This document shows, one piece after another, positions 37,066 to 44,850 of a stretch of 64,000 nt of DNA. The translations under genes were made by a program, and so were the position numbers. The first letter of the stretch is position 1; each line of letters opens with the position of its first letter. Source of the DNA: Parabacteroides hominis (GTDB lineage Bacteria; Bacteroidota; Bacteroidia; Bacteroidales; Tannerellaceae); NCBI RefSeq assembly GCF_014287585.1, contig NZ_JACOOJ010000013.1, forward strand, positions 45,522 to 109,521, given 5' to 3'. The notes under the pieces are model-generated. The model ran no database searches and was not told where the DNA came from. It saw only the letters and a program-made list of their open reading frames with translations.

Positions 37066-37644
37066 TTATTTCAGTATCACTAACACCCCGACCGGTCCAT
37101 GTGCACCCAATACAAGTGCCTGTTCGATATCGGCTGTTTTGGAGGGGCCTGAGATGAAAGCGCCGAAATCGTACGTCATGTTTTCCGTCCGTTTATAGGC
37201 TTCGTGCATGTTGTTCACGATCGAATTGCGGTCTATCAGCATGACCAGGCTGTTGGAGATAAAATACAATGCCTTATGCTTCACCTGGCGGGTAATCCAG
37301 ACAGCGCCGTTCTCGGCTACACCGAAATGGCCTTCCACGACGGCAAGGTCGGTATTGTCCAACTCACGGGGATCGTCGAGGTCGTCCGGGTTGAAGGTGG
37401 CACAGGCAATGCCGGGGAGGTTGGAGGCGATACGGGTCGCATCGGGGAAATGTTGGCGGATAATCTCGTTGATATCGTCACCGGGCTGCATCAGGACGGC
37501 TTGTCCTCCGGCTGCTTTCAGGGAGTCGGCGAACCGGGCGACTTTATCTTCATAGGCGATGGCATCCAGCGTCAGTTCCGGCATCTCGTAACGTTTGCCG
37601 GTGTGGCGGCGGATAGCGGATAATATATCGTTTTTGCTACTCAT
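37066..37644 (-). CDS. lutC: LutC-like lactate utilization protein (LUD domain)
   Basis: The third subunit of the LutABC L-lactate oxidation complex in the cytoplasm. The 192-residue product is one LUD domain: MSSKNDILSAIRRHTGK start, SLKAAGGQAVLM, then LAVVEGHFGVAENGAVWITRQVKHKALYFISNSLVMLI, and the ending ADIEQALVLGAHGPVGVLVILK typical of LutC/YkgG. It starts 40 bases after lutB; that gap carries a perfect GGGCGAG/CTCGCCC hairpin that may adjust expression between the cistrons. Order lutA-lutB-lutC matches the usual operon. Confidence 0.93.
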   Translation of the reverse strand: MSSKNDILSAIRRHTGKRYEMPELTLDAIAYEDKVARFADSLKAAGGQAVLMQPGDDINEIIRQHFPDATRIASNLPGIACATFNPDDLDDPRELDNTDLAVVEGHFGVAENGAVWITRQVKHKALYFISNSLVMLIDRNSIVNNMHEAYKRTENMTYDFGAFISGPSKTADIEQALVLGAHGPVGVLVILK

Positions 37645-37660
37645 TGTCGTATTATTTTAA

Positions 37661-37679
37661 GGGCGAGCATACCTCGCCC
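37661..37679 (-). repeat. Intercistronic hairpin between lutB and lutC
   Basis: GGGCGAG-CATAC-CTCGCCC, a 7-pair perfect stem with a 5-base loop in the 40-base gap. Confidence 0.6.
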
Positions 37680-37684
37680 CTACA

Positions 37685-39052
37685 TTATTTTATCTTGTTA
37701 CTTTTCCACATTTCGTTGAACGACTGCTTGGCAAAGGCTGGCAGTTCACGCCCCTTGCCCCATGCATTCAGAGAGTTGTAGATCATAAAACGAGGCATCT
37801 TATTGACTACCGGGGCAAACTTCAAAGCCGTATTGAACAACTTCGGGCGTTCCATCAGGAACTTCATGCCGCCGGACATGATCTTTTTCTCCGTGCTCGC
37901 TTTTCCGATCTTATCCAAATCCTGACGCCAGCGGTAGATCTGTTCGCCGAGGTCTATCTTCACCGGGCAGACATTCGAGCAAGAGAGGCACAGCGAGCAG
38001 GCGGAAACATTGTCCGAATACTTCACCGGATCTTTCAGCATCCCTAAGTTGATCCCGATCGGGCCGGGTATAAAATAGGTATAGGAATAACCGCCACTAC
38101 GACGATAAACCGGACAGGTATTCATACACTCGCCGCAACGGATGCAGTTCAGGGTACGGATATGGTCAGGACGCGCCAGGATATCACTGCGGCCGTTATC
38201 GACGATAATGATATGGAACTCACCCCCTTCTTTCGGTCTGCAATAGTGGGAGGTGTAGGAAGTAATCGGCTGTCCCGTGCCGGAGCGTGCCAGCAGGCGG
38301 GTGAAGACACCTAACGACTCCCGGTCCGGAACGATCTTCTCCATTCCGAACGTCGCGATGTGGACTTTCGGGAAAGAGGTTCCCATATCGGCATTTCCTT
38401 CGTTGGTGCAGACCACTATCTCGCCGGTCGAAGCTACGGCAAAGTTAGCTCCCGTCATGGCGACATCGGCTGTCAGGAACTTCTCACGCATATTCTTACG
38501 GACGGCATGCGTCAGATAGGTCGGGTCGGAGTTGCCTTTTTCCGTACCTAACACGCGCTCCATCATCTCGCCTACTTCCTGCCGCTTGATATGGATAGCG
38601 GGCATCACGATATGGCTGGGGTGAAGTTTCATCCATTGGAGGATGCGTTCACCGAGGTCGCTCTCGATAATATCGTAACCTTTTCCGAACAGGTAATCGT
38701 TCATGCCGCACTCTTCGGTCAACATGGATTTGCTCTTTATCAGCGTATGCGCCTTGTGTTGTTGCAGGATTTCATCGACAATCGCATTATGTTCCGCCGC
38801 GTCTTTCGCCCAATGGACGATCGCCCCGTTGGCCGTGGCGTTCCTTTCGAATTCCTCCAAAAGAGTATCCAGATGGCTGTTCGAATAGAGTTTGATATCA
38901 CTGGCCAGTTCGCGCAAGCGTTCCCATTCGGGAAGCGAATGGCTCATTTTATCCCGTTTGGCACGAACCATCCAGAGGGTTTCGTCGTGCCAGGCTTCCT
39001 GCTTGCGGTTCTCGATGAAGCGGGCAGCTGCTTTTGAATGTTTCGTGCTCAT
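37685..39052 (-). CDS. lutB: LutB-like iron-sulfur lactate utilization protein
   Basis: The iron-sulfur subunit of the LutABC complex, passing electrons from lactate. The 455-residue protein has an N-terminal LUD domain (about 60-290; GANFAVASTGEIVVCTNEGNADMG), then two 4Fe-4S motifs: CIRCGECMNTCP beginning at C303 and CSLCLSCSNVCP at about 351-361, followed by the DUF3390-like tail. All cysteines are present. Its ATG overlaps the lutA stop by 4 bases (39049-39052), a sign of translational coupling. Confidence 0.95.
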   Translation of the reverse strand: MSTKHSKAAARFIENRKQEAWHDETLWMVRAKRDKMSHSLPEWERLRELASDIKLYSNSHLDTLLEEFERNATANGAIVHWAKDAAEHNAIVDEILQQHKAHTLIKSKSMLTEECGMNDYLFGKGYDIIESDLGERILQWMKLHPSHIVMPAIHIKRQEVGEMMERVLGTEKGNSDPTYLTHAVRKNMREKFLTADVAMTGANFAVASTGEIVVCTNEGNADMGTSFPKVHIATFGMEKIVPDRESLGVFTRLLARSGTGQPITSYTSHYCRPKEGGEFHIIIVDNGRSDILARPDHIRTLNCIRCGECMNTCPVYRRSGGYSYTYFIPGPIGINLGMLKDPVKYSDNVSACSLCLSCSNVCPVKIDLGEQIYRWRQDLDKIGKASTEKKIMSGGMKFLMERPKLFNTALKFAPVVNKMPRFMIYNSLNAWGKGRELPAFAKQSFNEMWKSNKIK

Positions 39053-39789
39053 AATCCGGAAGCTAATATTTCAACAATATGAATCGTTTTGATCGGAAGG
39101 TTGTCACGTTTGATCACGCCTTCCATATGCATCAGGCAGGAACTGTCGGCTCCCGTGATGTACTCGGCTCCCGTGTTCATGTGATCCTTCACCTTGTCTT
39201 GTCCCATGCAAACGGACACTTCGGGTTCCTCAACCGCAAACATACCACCGAAACCGCAACACTCGTCGATACGTTTCGGTTCGAATATCTCGATGCCTTT
39301 CACCAAGGAAAGGAGATCGCGCAACTTGGAGAAATACGGGATATTCCGTTCGCTCGGAGAAGAGAGATGCAACTCGCGCACGCCGTGACAGCTATTGTGA
39401 ATGCTCACCTTGTGGGGAAATTCGGCTTTCAGTTCTTTGACCTTCACTATATCGTGCAGGAACTCGCAGATATCATAAATCTTCTTGCTGTTCATACACA
39501 CATGCCCGGCCTTTTCCAGAATGCCGGGATGATTTTCCTTAACGAAAGCTACGCAACTGGCGGAAGGCCCAACCACATAATCGTACGAACGGAACAATTC
39601 TTCCATCCGCAGCGCCAACCCTGCCGATTCATGCTCGAACCCGGCATTCGCCATCGGCTGGCCGCAACAAGTCTGGTCTAACGGATAATCCACGTCCAAC
39701 CCGAGACTTTTCAATAATTTATAGGAAGCAACACCAACTTCCGGATATACCGCATTGATATAACAGGGGATAAATAATCCTATCTTCAT
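39049..39789 (-). CDS. lutA: LutA-like lactate utilization protein (cysteine-rich CCG domains)
   Basis: The first subunit of the LutABC complex, related to the CCG-domain subunits of glycolate oxidase and heterodisulfide reductase. The 246-residue product has the two CCG motifs: DQTCCGQPMANAG (C41, C42) and DECCGFGGMF (C177, C178), which bind a cluster or mediate redox. It starts MKIGLFIPCYINAVYPEVGVA. A TAnnTTTG box lies 21 bases upstream, so the lutA-lutB-lutC operon, perhaps with the GH2 gene, is read from there. Confidence 0.95.
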   Translation of the reverse strand: MKIGLFIPCYINAVYPEVGVASYKLLKSLGLDVDYPLDQTCCGQPMANAGFEHESAGLALRMEELFRSYDYVVGPSASCVAFVKENHPGILEKAGHVCMNSKKIYDICEFLHDIVKVKELKAEFPHKVSIHNSCHGVRELHLSSPSERNIPYFSKLRDLLSLVKGIEIFEPKRIDECCGFGGMFAVEEPEVSVCMGQDKVKDHMNTGAEYITGADSSCLMHMEGVIKRDNLPIKTIHIVEILASGL

Positions 39790-39810
39790 ATTGGTTTATT
39801 TTAATTACCA

Positions 39811-39818
39811 CAAATGTA
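39811..39818 (-). promoter_or_regulatory. -7 box candidate for lutABC
   Basis: TACATTTG on the minus strand, 21 bases before the ATG at 39789. Confidence 0.6.
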
Positions 39819-39830
39819 ATAATTATTTCT

Positions 39831-39858
39831 GTTACTTTTGGCTTGATCCAAAAGTAAC
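39831..39858. repeat. Inverted repeat GTTACTTTTGG/CCAAAAGTAAC
   Basis: Two perfect 11-base arms around a 6-base loop, followed by CCAAAAGATCAAGG. It begins the repeat-filled gap 39790-40341, where I saw no credible gene. Confidence 0.75.
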
Positions 39859-40009
39859 CAAAAGATCAAGGCTTAACCGTCCAGGCTACTTCGGGCAAAA
39901 ACTACGCTGTCGCCTGCGAAACTCGCTTCGCTCAGGCAGCGCAGGCTCCGGACGCTTCGTCTTTACCCTCCGCTTCACGCCCGTCCGCTTAGCCCTTTCT
40001 TAGAAAGCT

Positions 40010-40080
40010 CCGCTTTCTCTTGGGATTGCCGATACCGCCTATTATAATAGGTATAGGTATCAGTATCGGCAATCCCCAAG
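40010..40080. repeat. Dispersed 26-base repeat inside an inverted repeat
   Basis: Bases 40010-40035 match 17744-17769 with three mismatches. The 17 bases 40019-40035 (CTTGGGATTGCCGATAC) pair with 40063-40080 apart from one bulged base, and the loop itself has the palindrome CCTATTATAATAGG (40038-40051). Confidence 0.75.
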
Positions 40081-40091
40081 CCCCATCAGCC

Positions 40092-40266
40092 TCTCTTTTG
40101 CCGTCTGCTTCAGCAGACGGTTTAATAAGGTCTAGAGGCTAAGCCTCTTCCTATGTGGGCTTTAGCCCCTTTTATGGATTATATTTAAAGGGGTTAAAAC
40201 CCACAGAGGAACCGGCAAAGCCGGAACAATCATCTATCCGTCTGCTGAAGCAGACGGCAAAAGAGA
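40092..40266. repeat. REP/MITE-like nested inverted repeat, about 175 bases
   Basis: The ends 40092-40120 and 40238-40266 are perfect 29-base inverted repeats, each itself a hairpin (CCGTCTGC-TTCA-GCAGACGG). Inside, 40147-40173 and about 40186-40211 pair as a long imperfect stem rich in GGGCTTTAGCCC-type motifs, and smaller palindromes GAGGCT-A-AGCCTC and CCGGC-AAA-GCCGG flank it. No coding capacity. Confidence 0.8.
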
Positions 40267-40286
40267 ATCTGCGGCACGAGGCAAGC

Positions 40287-40322
40287 CCTAAGACATTGTC
40301 GCTACCTAAGACATTGTTGCTA
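40287..40322. repeat. Two tandem 18-base repeats
   Basis: CCTAAGACATTGTCGCTA is followed directly by CCTAAGACATTGTTGCTA, one mismatch. They lie 20 bases past the carB stop. Confidence 0.8.
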
Positions 40323-40341
40323 TAAGCACGCCGACAAATCA

Positions 40342-43300
40342 TCATTTATACTCTTGCCAACTCCGTATCTGAATATCATCCATGCCCAGGGTACAAAACG
40401 CTTCGATAAAGGCGCTTGCCAGACGGGCATTCGTGATGAGCGGGACATTCAGGTCGATGGCGGCACGGCGGATCTTGTAGCCATTGTCCAACTCACCGGC
40501 TGAAAGGTCGCGCGGGATATTTACAACCATGTCGATCTTCTTTTCGTGGAGCATGGTGAGTGCTTGCGGTTCTTTGCCCTCCTCGCTCGGCCAGTAGACC
40601 TGCGTGCTGGGAATGCCGTTTTCTTCGAGGAAACGGTGCGTCCCGCCTGTGGCGAAGAGGTTGTAGCCTTTTGCAGCCAGCATCTTGGCAGCATCCAACA
40701 TGGCCACTTTCTGTTTCGGCGTACCTGTCGAGAGCAGGATATTCTTTTCAGGGATGCGAAGGCCGACAGAAAGCATACTCTTCAGGACCGCTTCGGAAAC
40801 ATCGTCGCCGATACACCCGACCTCGCCCGTCGAAGCCATGTCGACACCTAAGACAGGGTCGGCTTTCTGCAAGCGGTTGAAGGAGAACTGGGAGGCTTTG
40901 ATGCCTACATAATCCAGGTCGAACTCGTTCTTATTCGGTTTCTCGACAGGCAAGCCCAACATGATACGGGTAGCCAGCTCGATCAGGTTAATTTTCAACA
41001 CTTTGCTGACAAACGGGAAGGAACGGCTCGCGCGGAGGTTACATTCGATCACCTTAATCTCGTTGCCCTTCGCCAGATACTGGATATTGAACGGGCCGGA
41101 GATATTCAGCTCCTTCGCGATCTGCTTGCTGATGCGTTTGATCCGGCGGACCGTCTCGACATAGAGCTTCTGCGCCGGGAACTGGATGGTCGCATCGCCG
41201 GAATGCACGCCGGCAAATTCGATATGCTCGGAGATGGCATACATGACGATCTCACCCTTATCGGCCACCGCATCCATTTCCACCTCCTTGGCATGTTCGA
41301 TGAACTGGCTGACGACGACCGGATGTTTCTTCGACACGTTGGCAGCCAGTTGCAGGAAGCGTTCGAGTTCCTCCTGGTTGGAGCAGACATTCATGGCGGC
41401 GCCGCTCAGCACATAGCTCGGACGAACTAATACCGGGAAACCCACCTCGGCCACAAACTCGTTGATATCTTCCATCGACGAAAGTTCTTTCCAGCGCGGC
41501 TGGTCCACCCCGATACGGTCCAGCATAGCGGAGAACTTCTCGCGGTCTTCGGCATTGTCGATACTCTTGGCCGATGTCCCCAGGATGTTGACATGCTGCT
41601 CGTCGAGGCGCATCGCCAGGTTGTTCGGGATCTGGCCGCCGGTAGAGACGATCACGCCGTGCGGATTCTCCAATTCGAGAATATCCATCACACGCTCGAA
41701 GGTCAGTTCGTCGAAGTAAAGGCGGTCGCACATATCATAGTCAGTCGAAACCGTTTCGGGGTTGTAATTGATCATCACCGAACGCCAGCCCTCCTTGCGG
41801 ATCGTTTCGAGCGCCTGCACACCGCACCAGTCGAACTCCACCGAGCTACCGATCCGGTAAGCGCCCGAACCGAGCACGACGATGGAACGGTGGTCGCCCA
41901 GATATTCCACATCATTCTCCGTACCGCTATAGGTCAGGTACAGGTAATTGGTCTGTGCCGGATATTCGGCAGCCAGCGTATCGATCTGCTTCACCACCGG
42001 GACGATGCCGTGCTCCTTACGGAACTGGCGGACCTGCATCATCCCCTTTTCTATATCCCCTTCAAGGCCGAGGGCACGGGCGATCTGGAAGTCAGAGAAC
42101 CCTTGCACCTTTGCTTTGCGTACAAGCTCCGGGTTCAGACGCCAACGCTCGATGCCTTTCATATCGAAGGCACGCAGCTCCTTATCGGTCTGCATGATGC
42201 CATATAACTTCTGCAGGAACCAGCGGTCGATCTTGGTCAGTTCGTGTATCTGATCGACCGTATATCCGGCGCGGAATGCTTTGGAGATGACGAAGATGCG
42301 GGTATCAGTCGGTTCGTGCAGTGCCTTGTCGATGTCGGCAATCACCAACTCTTTATTCTCTACGAAGCCGTGCATGCCCTGCCCGATCATACGCAGGCCC
42401 TTCTGGATGGCTTCTTCGAAAGTACGGCCGATCGCCATCACCTCGCCGACGGATTTCATGCTCGATCCCAACTCGCGGGCCACACCATGGAACTTGCCTA
42501 AGTCCCAACGCGGAATCTTGCAGACCACATAGTCGAGAGCCGGCTCGAAGAAAGCGCTCGTCGTCTTCGTCACCGAGTTTTTCAGGTCGAACAGGCCGTA
42601 CCCCAATCCCAGCTTGGCAGCGACGAAAGCCAACGGATAGCCGGTTGCCTTCGATGCCAGCGCAGAAGAACGGGAAAGGCGGGCGTTCACCTCGATCACC
42701 CGGTAGTCCTCGCTTTCGGGGTCGAAAGCGTACTGCACGTTACATTCGCCCACAATACCGATATGGCGGATGATCCGGATAGCCAGTTCACGCAGTTTAT
42801 GATATTCACTGTTGGTCAGCGTCTGCGACGGAGCGATCACGATGCTCTCACCGGTATGGATGCCTAACGGGTCGAAGTTCTCCATGTTACAGACCGTGAT
42901 GCAGTTGTCGAAACGGTCGCGCACCACTTCATATTCCACCTCTTTCCACCCTTTCAGGCTCTTCTCCACCAACACCTGGGGAGAAAAAGAGAAGGCTTTT
43001 TCGACCAGCACGTCCAGTTCTTCTTCGTTATCGCAGAAACCGGAGCCTAAACCACCTAAAGCGTATGCGGCGCGGACGATCACCGGATAGCCCAACCCCG
43101 CAGCAGCCCGGCGGGCGTCTTCGGCATTCTCCACCGCTTCGCTCTTGATCGTCTTCACGCCGATCTCGTCGAGCTTGCGGACGAAGAGCTCGCGGTCTTC
43201 CGTGTCCATGATCGCCTGTACCGGAGTACCGAGCACACGGACGTTATATTTTTCGAGCACGCCGCTCTGGTAGAGCGCCACACCGCAGTTCAACGCCGTC

Positions 43301-43572
43301 TGTCCGCCAAAAGCGAGCAGGATGCCTTCCGGACGTTCCTTGGCAATCACCTTTTCGACGAAGAAGGGGGTGACGGGCAGGAAATAAACGGTATCTGCCA
43401 CTCCTTCCGAAGTCTGCACCGTGGCGATGTTCGGATTGATAAGCACTGTCTGGATCCCCTCCTCTTTGATGGCTTTCAAAGCCTGGCTGCCTGAATAATC
43501 AAACTCGCCCGCTTCCCCTATCTTGAGGGCGCCGCTTCCGAGTATCAGGACTTTCTTTATATCTTCTTTCAT
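40342..43572 (-). CDS. carB: Carbamoyl-phosphate synthase large subunit
   Basis: It makes carbamoyl phosphate from bicarbonate, two ATP and ammonia delivered from CarA, for arginine and pyrimidine synthesis. The 1076-residue product has the two homologous ATP-grasp halves: first half starting KKVLILGSGALKIGEAGEFDYSGSQA, second half starting RSIVVLGSGAYRIGSSVEFDWCGVQA. The C-terminal allosteric (MGS-like) domain carries LFATGGTHRFLEENGI. The start MKEDIKKVLILGSG is preferred to an in-frame ATG nine codons upstream. Length is close to the E. coli enzyme. It follows carA after about 128 bases that fold into hairpins. Confidence 0.97.
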   Translation of the reverse strand: MKEDIKKVLILGSGALKIGEAGEFDYSGSQALKAIKEEGIQTVLINPNIATVQTSEGVADTVYFLPVTPFFVEKVIAKERPEGILLAFGGQTALNCGVALYQSGVLEKYNVRVLGTPVQAIMDTEDRELFVRKLDEIGVKTIKSEAVENAEDARRAAAGLGYPVIVRAAYALGGLGSGFCDNEEELDVLVEKAFSFSPQVLVEKSLKGWKEVEYEVVRDRFDNCITVCNMENFDPLGIHTGESIVIAPSQTLTNSEYHKLRELAIRIIRHIGIVGECNVQYAFDPESEDYRVIEVNARLSRSSALASKATGYPLAFVAAKLGLGYGLFDLKNSVTKTTSAFFEPALDYVVCKIPRWDLGKFHGVARELGSSMKSVGEVMAIGRTFEEAIQKGLRMIGQGMHGFVENKELVIADIDKALHEPTDTRIFVISKAFRAGYTVDQIHELTKIDRWFLQKLYGIMQTDKELRAFDMKGIERWRLNPELVRKAKVQGFSDFQIARALGLEGDIEKGMMQVRQFRKEHGIVPVVKQIDTLAAEYPAQTNYLYLTYSGTENDVEYLGDHRSIVVLGSGAYRIGSSVEFDWCGVQALETIRKEGWRSVMINYNPETVSTDYDMCDRLYFDELTFERVMDILELENPHGVIVSTGGQIPNNLAMRLDEQHVNILGTSAKSIDNAEDREKFSAMLDRIGVDQPRWKELSSMEDINEFVAEVGFPVLVRPSYVLSGAAMNVCSNQEELERFLQLAANVSKKHPVVVSQFIEHAKEVEMDAVADKGEIVMYAISEHIEFAGVHSGDATIQFPAQKLYVETVRRIKRISKQIAKELNISGPFNIQYLAKGNEIKVIECNLRASRSFPFVSKVLKINLIELATRIMLGLPVEKPNKNEFDLDYVGIKASQFSFNRLQKADPVLGVDMASTGEVGCIGDDVSEAVLKSMLSVGLRIPEKNILLSTGTPKQKVAMLDAAKMLAAKGYNLFATGGTHRFLEENGIPSTQVYWPSEEGKEPQALTMLHEKKIDMVVNIPRDLSAGELDNGYKIRRAAIDLNVPLITNARLASAFIEAFCTLGMDDIQIRSWQEYK

Positions 43573-43608
43573 TTTTCGGATTCTTTTATTCGTTAACATA
43601 TTTTAGGC

Positions 43609-43697
43609 AGGGTGTCTCCGGGTACGCCCGGAGGATCGCTCCAGGTACACCCTGAGACGCCCTCCGCTTCTGCCCGGAGACAAGCATCGGGCAGAAG
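43609..43697 (-). repeat. Hairpin-rich carA-carB spacer
   Basis: Three inverted repeats are packed here: CTCCGGG-TACG-CCCGGAG (43616-43633), an outer AGGGTGT/ACACCCT pair (43609-43615 and 43647-43653), and CTTCTGCCCG/CGGGCAGAAG (43667-43676 and 43688-43697). The spacer is GC-rich compared with other gaps. No T-run, so an RNA-processing or attenuation structure is more likely than a terminator. Confidence 0.6.
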
Positions 43698-43700
43698 GGC

Positions 43701-44834
43701 TTAGAGCAGCTCTACAAACTTATCGAAGATGAACTCCGTGTCGATCGGCCCGCTGCATGCTTCGGGATGGAACTGGGCGGAGAAGAAAGGCTTCGTCTTA
43801 TGGCGGATTCCTTCGTTCGTCCCGTCGTTCATATTGATAAAGAGCGGTTCCCAGTCAGCCCCCAACGTGTCGCCCGCCACCGCGTAGCCGTGATTTTGGG
43901 AAGTGATGAAGCACTTTTCCGTCCCTACCATGCGCACCGGCTGGTTATGGCTGCGGTGGCCGTATTTCAGTTTATAGATCGAAGCGCCGCCGGCTTTGGC
44001 AAGCAGTTGGTTTCCCATACAGATACCGCAGATCGGCTTATCCCCTGCAAGTGCCTTGCGGATGTTCCGGACAGCCTCGTCGCAGGTATCGGGATCTCCG
44101 GGACCATTCGAGATGAAAAGGCCGTCGTAATCCAGCTTATTGAAGTCATAGTTCCAGGGGACGCGGACGACTGTCACACCACGTTTCAGGAGCGAGCGGA
44201 TGATGTTCGCTTTCACGCCGCAATCCAGCAGGACGACATGCTTTTTTCCTTCGCCTTCCCCGTATGTGATTATTTCTTTACAGCTTACACGGTCTACATA
44301 GTTGATGCTTTCGTAGTCCGGCATCTCGAACGGCATGTGCAAGCTGCCCGGTTGCAGGTTCAGTCCGGCAATACCCCCATGTTTCATTCCCGTCTCGTCA
44401 TCGATCAGAATGCGTCCCATCATCACACCATGTTCACGGATCTTCTTCGTCAACGCACGAGTGTCGATCCCCGTGATTCCCGGAATCATTTCACGTTTCA
44501 GCCAGTCACTAAGGCTCTCCATAGCATTCCAGTGGCTATATTCTTCGCTATAGTCACTCACTATAATCGCCTCTGCATGAATTTTCTCACTCTCCATGAA
44601 GGTCGGCAAGCCGTTCTCTTCGATCGAGAACGGAGGCACCCCGTAGTTTCCGACCAGCGGATAAGTCAGAACCATCAACTGCCCGGCATAGGAAGGATCG
44701 GTAAGGCTTTCGGGATAACCGGTCATGGCCGTATTGAACACCACCTCGCCGGCCACCGCCCTGTCGAAACCAAAAGAGAAGCCGTGAAACATGCTTCCGT
44801 CGTCTAAGACCAATGTTGCTGTTTTTCTTGTCAT
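43701..44834 (-). CDS. carA: Carbamoyl-phosphate synthase small subunit
   Basis: The glutamine amidotransferase subunit that hydrolyses glutamine and passes ammonia to CarB. The 377-residue product has the CarA N-terminal domain (TATLVLDDGSMFHGFSFG, FNTAMTGYPESLTDPSYAGQ) and a class I amidotransferase domain: FISNGPGDP for the oxyanion region, the nucleophile Cys in ICGICMGNQLLAKA (about 270), and FSAQFHPEACSGP for the His-Glu pair. The ATG at 44834 is preferred to an upstream in-frame TTG. It starts 16 bases after the PurF-like stop, so the order purF-like, carA, carB is one operon. Confidence 0.97.
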   Translation of the reverse strand: MTRKTATLVLDDGSMFHGFSFGFDRAVAGEVVFNTAMTGYPESLTDPSYAGQLMVLTYPLVGNYGVPPFSIEENGLPTFMESEKIHAEAIIVSDYSEEYSHWNAMESLSDWLKREMIPGITGIDTRALTKKIREHGVMMGRILIDDETGMKHGGIAGLNLQPGSLHMPFEMPDYESINYVDRVSCKEIITYGEGEGKKHVVLLDCGVKANIIRSLLKRGVTVVRVPWNYDFNKLDYDGLFISNGPGDPDTCDEAVRNIRKALAGDKPICGICMGNQLLAKAGGASIYKLKYGHRSHNQPVRMVGTEKCFITSQNHGYAVAGDTLGADWEPLFINMNDGTNEGIRHKTKPFFSAQFHPEACSGPIDTEFIFDKFVELL

Positions 44835-44850
44835 TTTCAATATTCAATTA

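Noticed and set aside
39791..40003. Plus-strand frame of 70 codons in the lutA-carB gap
   Set aside because: It runs through inverted-repeat sequence and has an Arg/Ser-rich composition typical of translated repeats.
43767..44807. Plus-strand frame of 346 codons opposite carA
   Set aside because: Antisense to an intact carA with all catalytic motifs; the protein looks like a reverse-strand shadow rich in His, Arg and Val.
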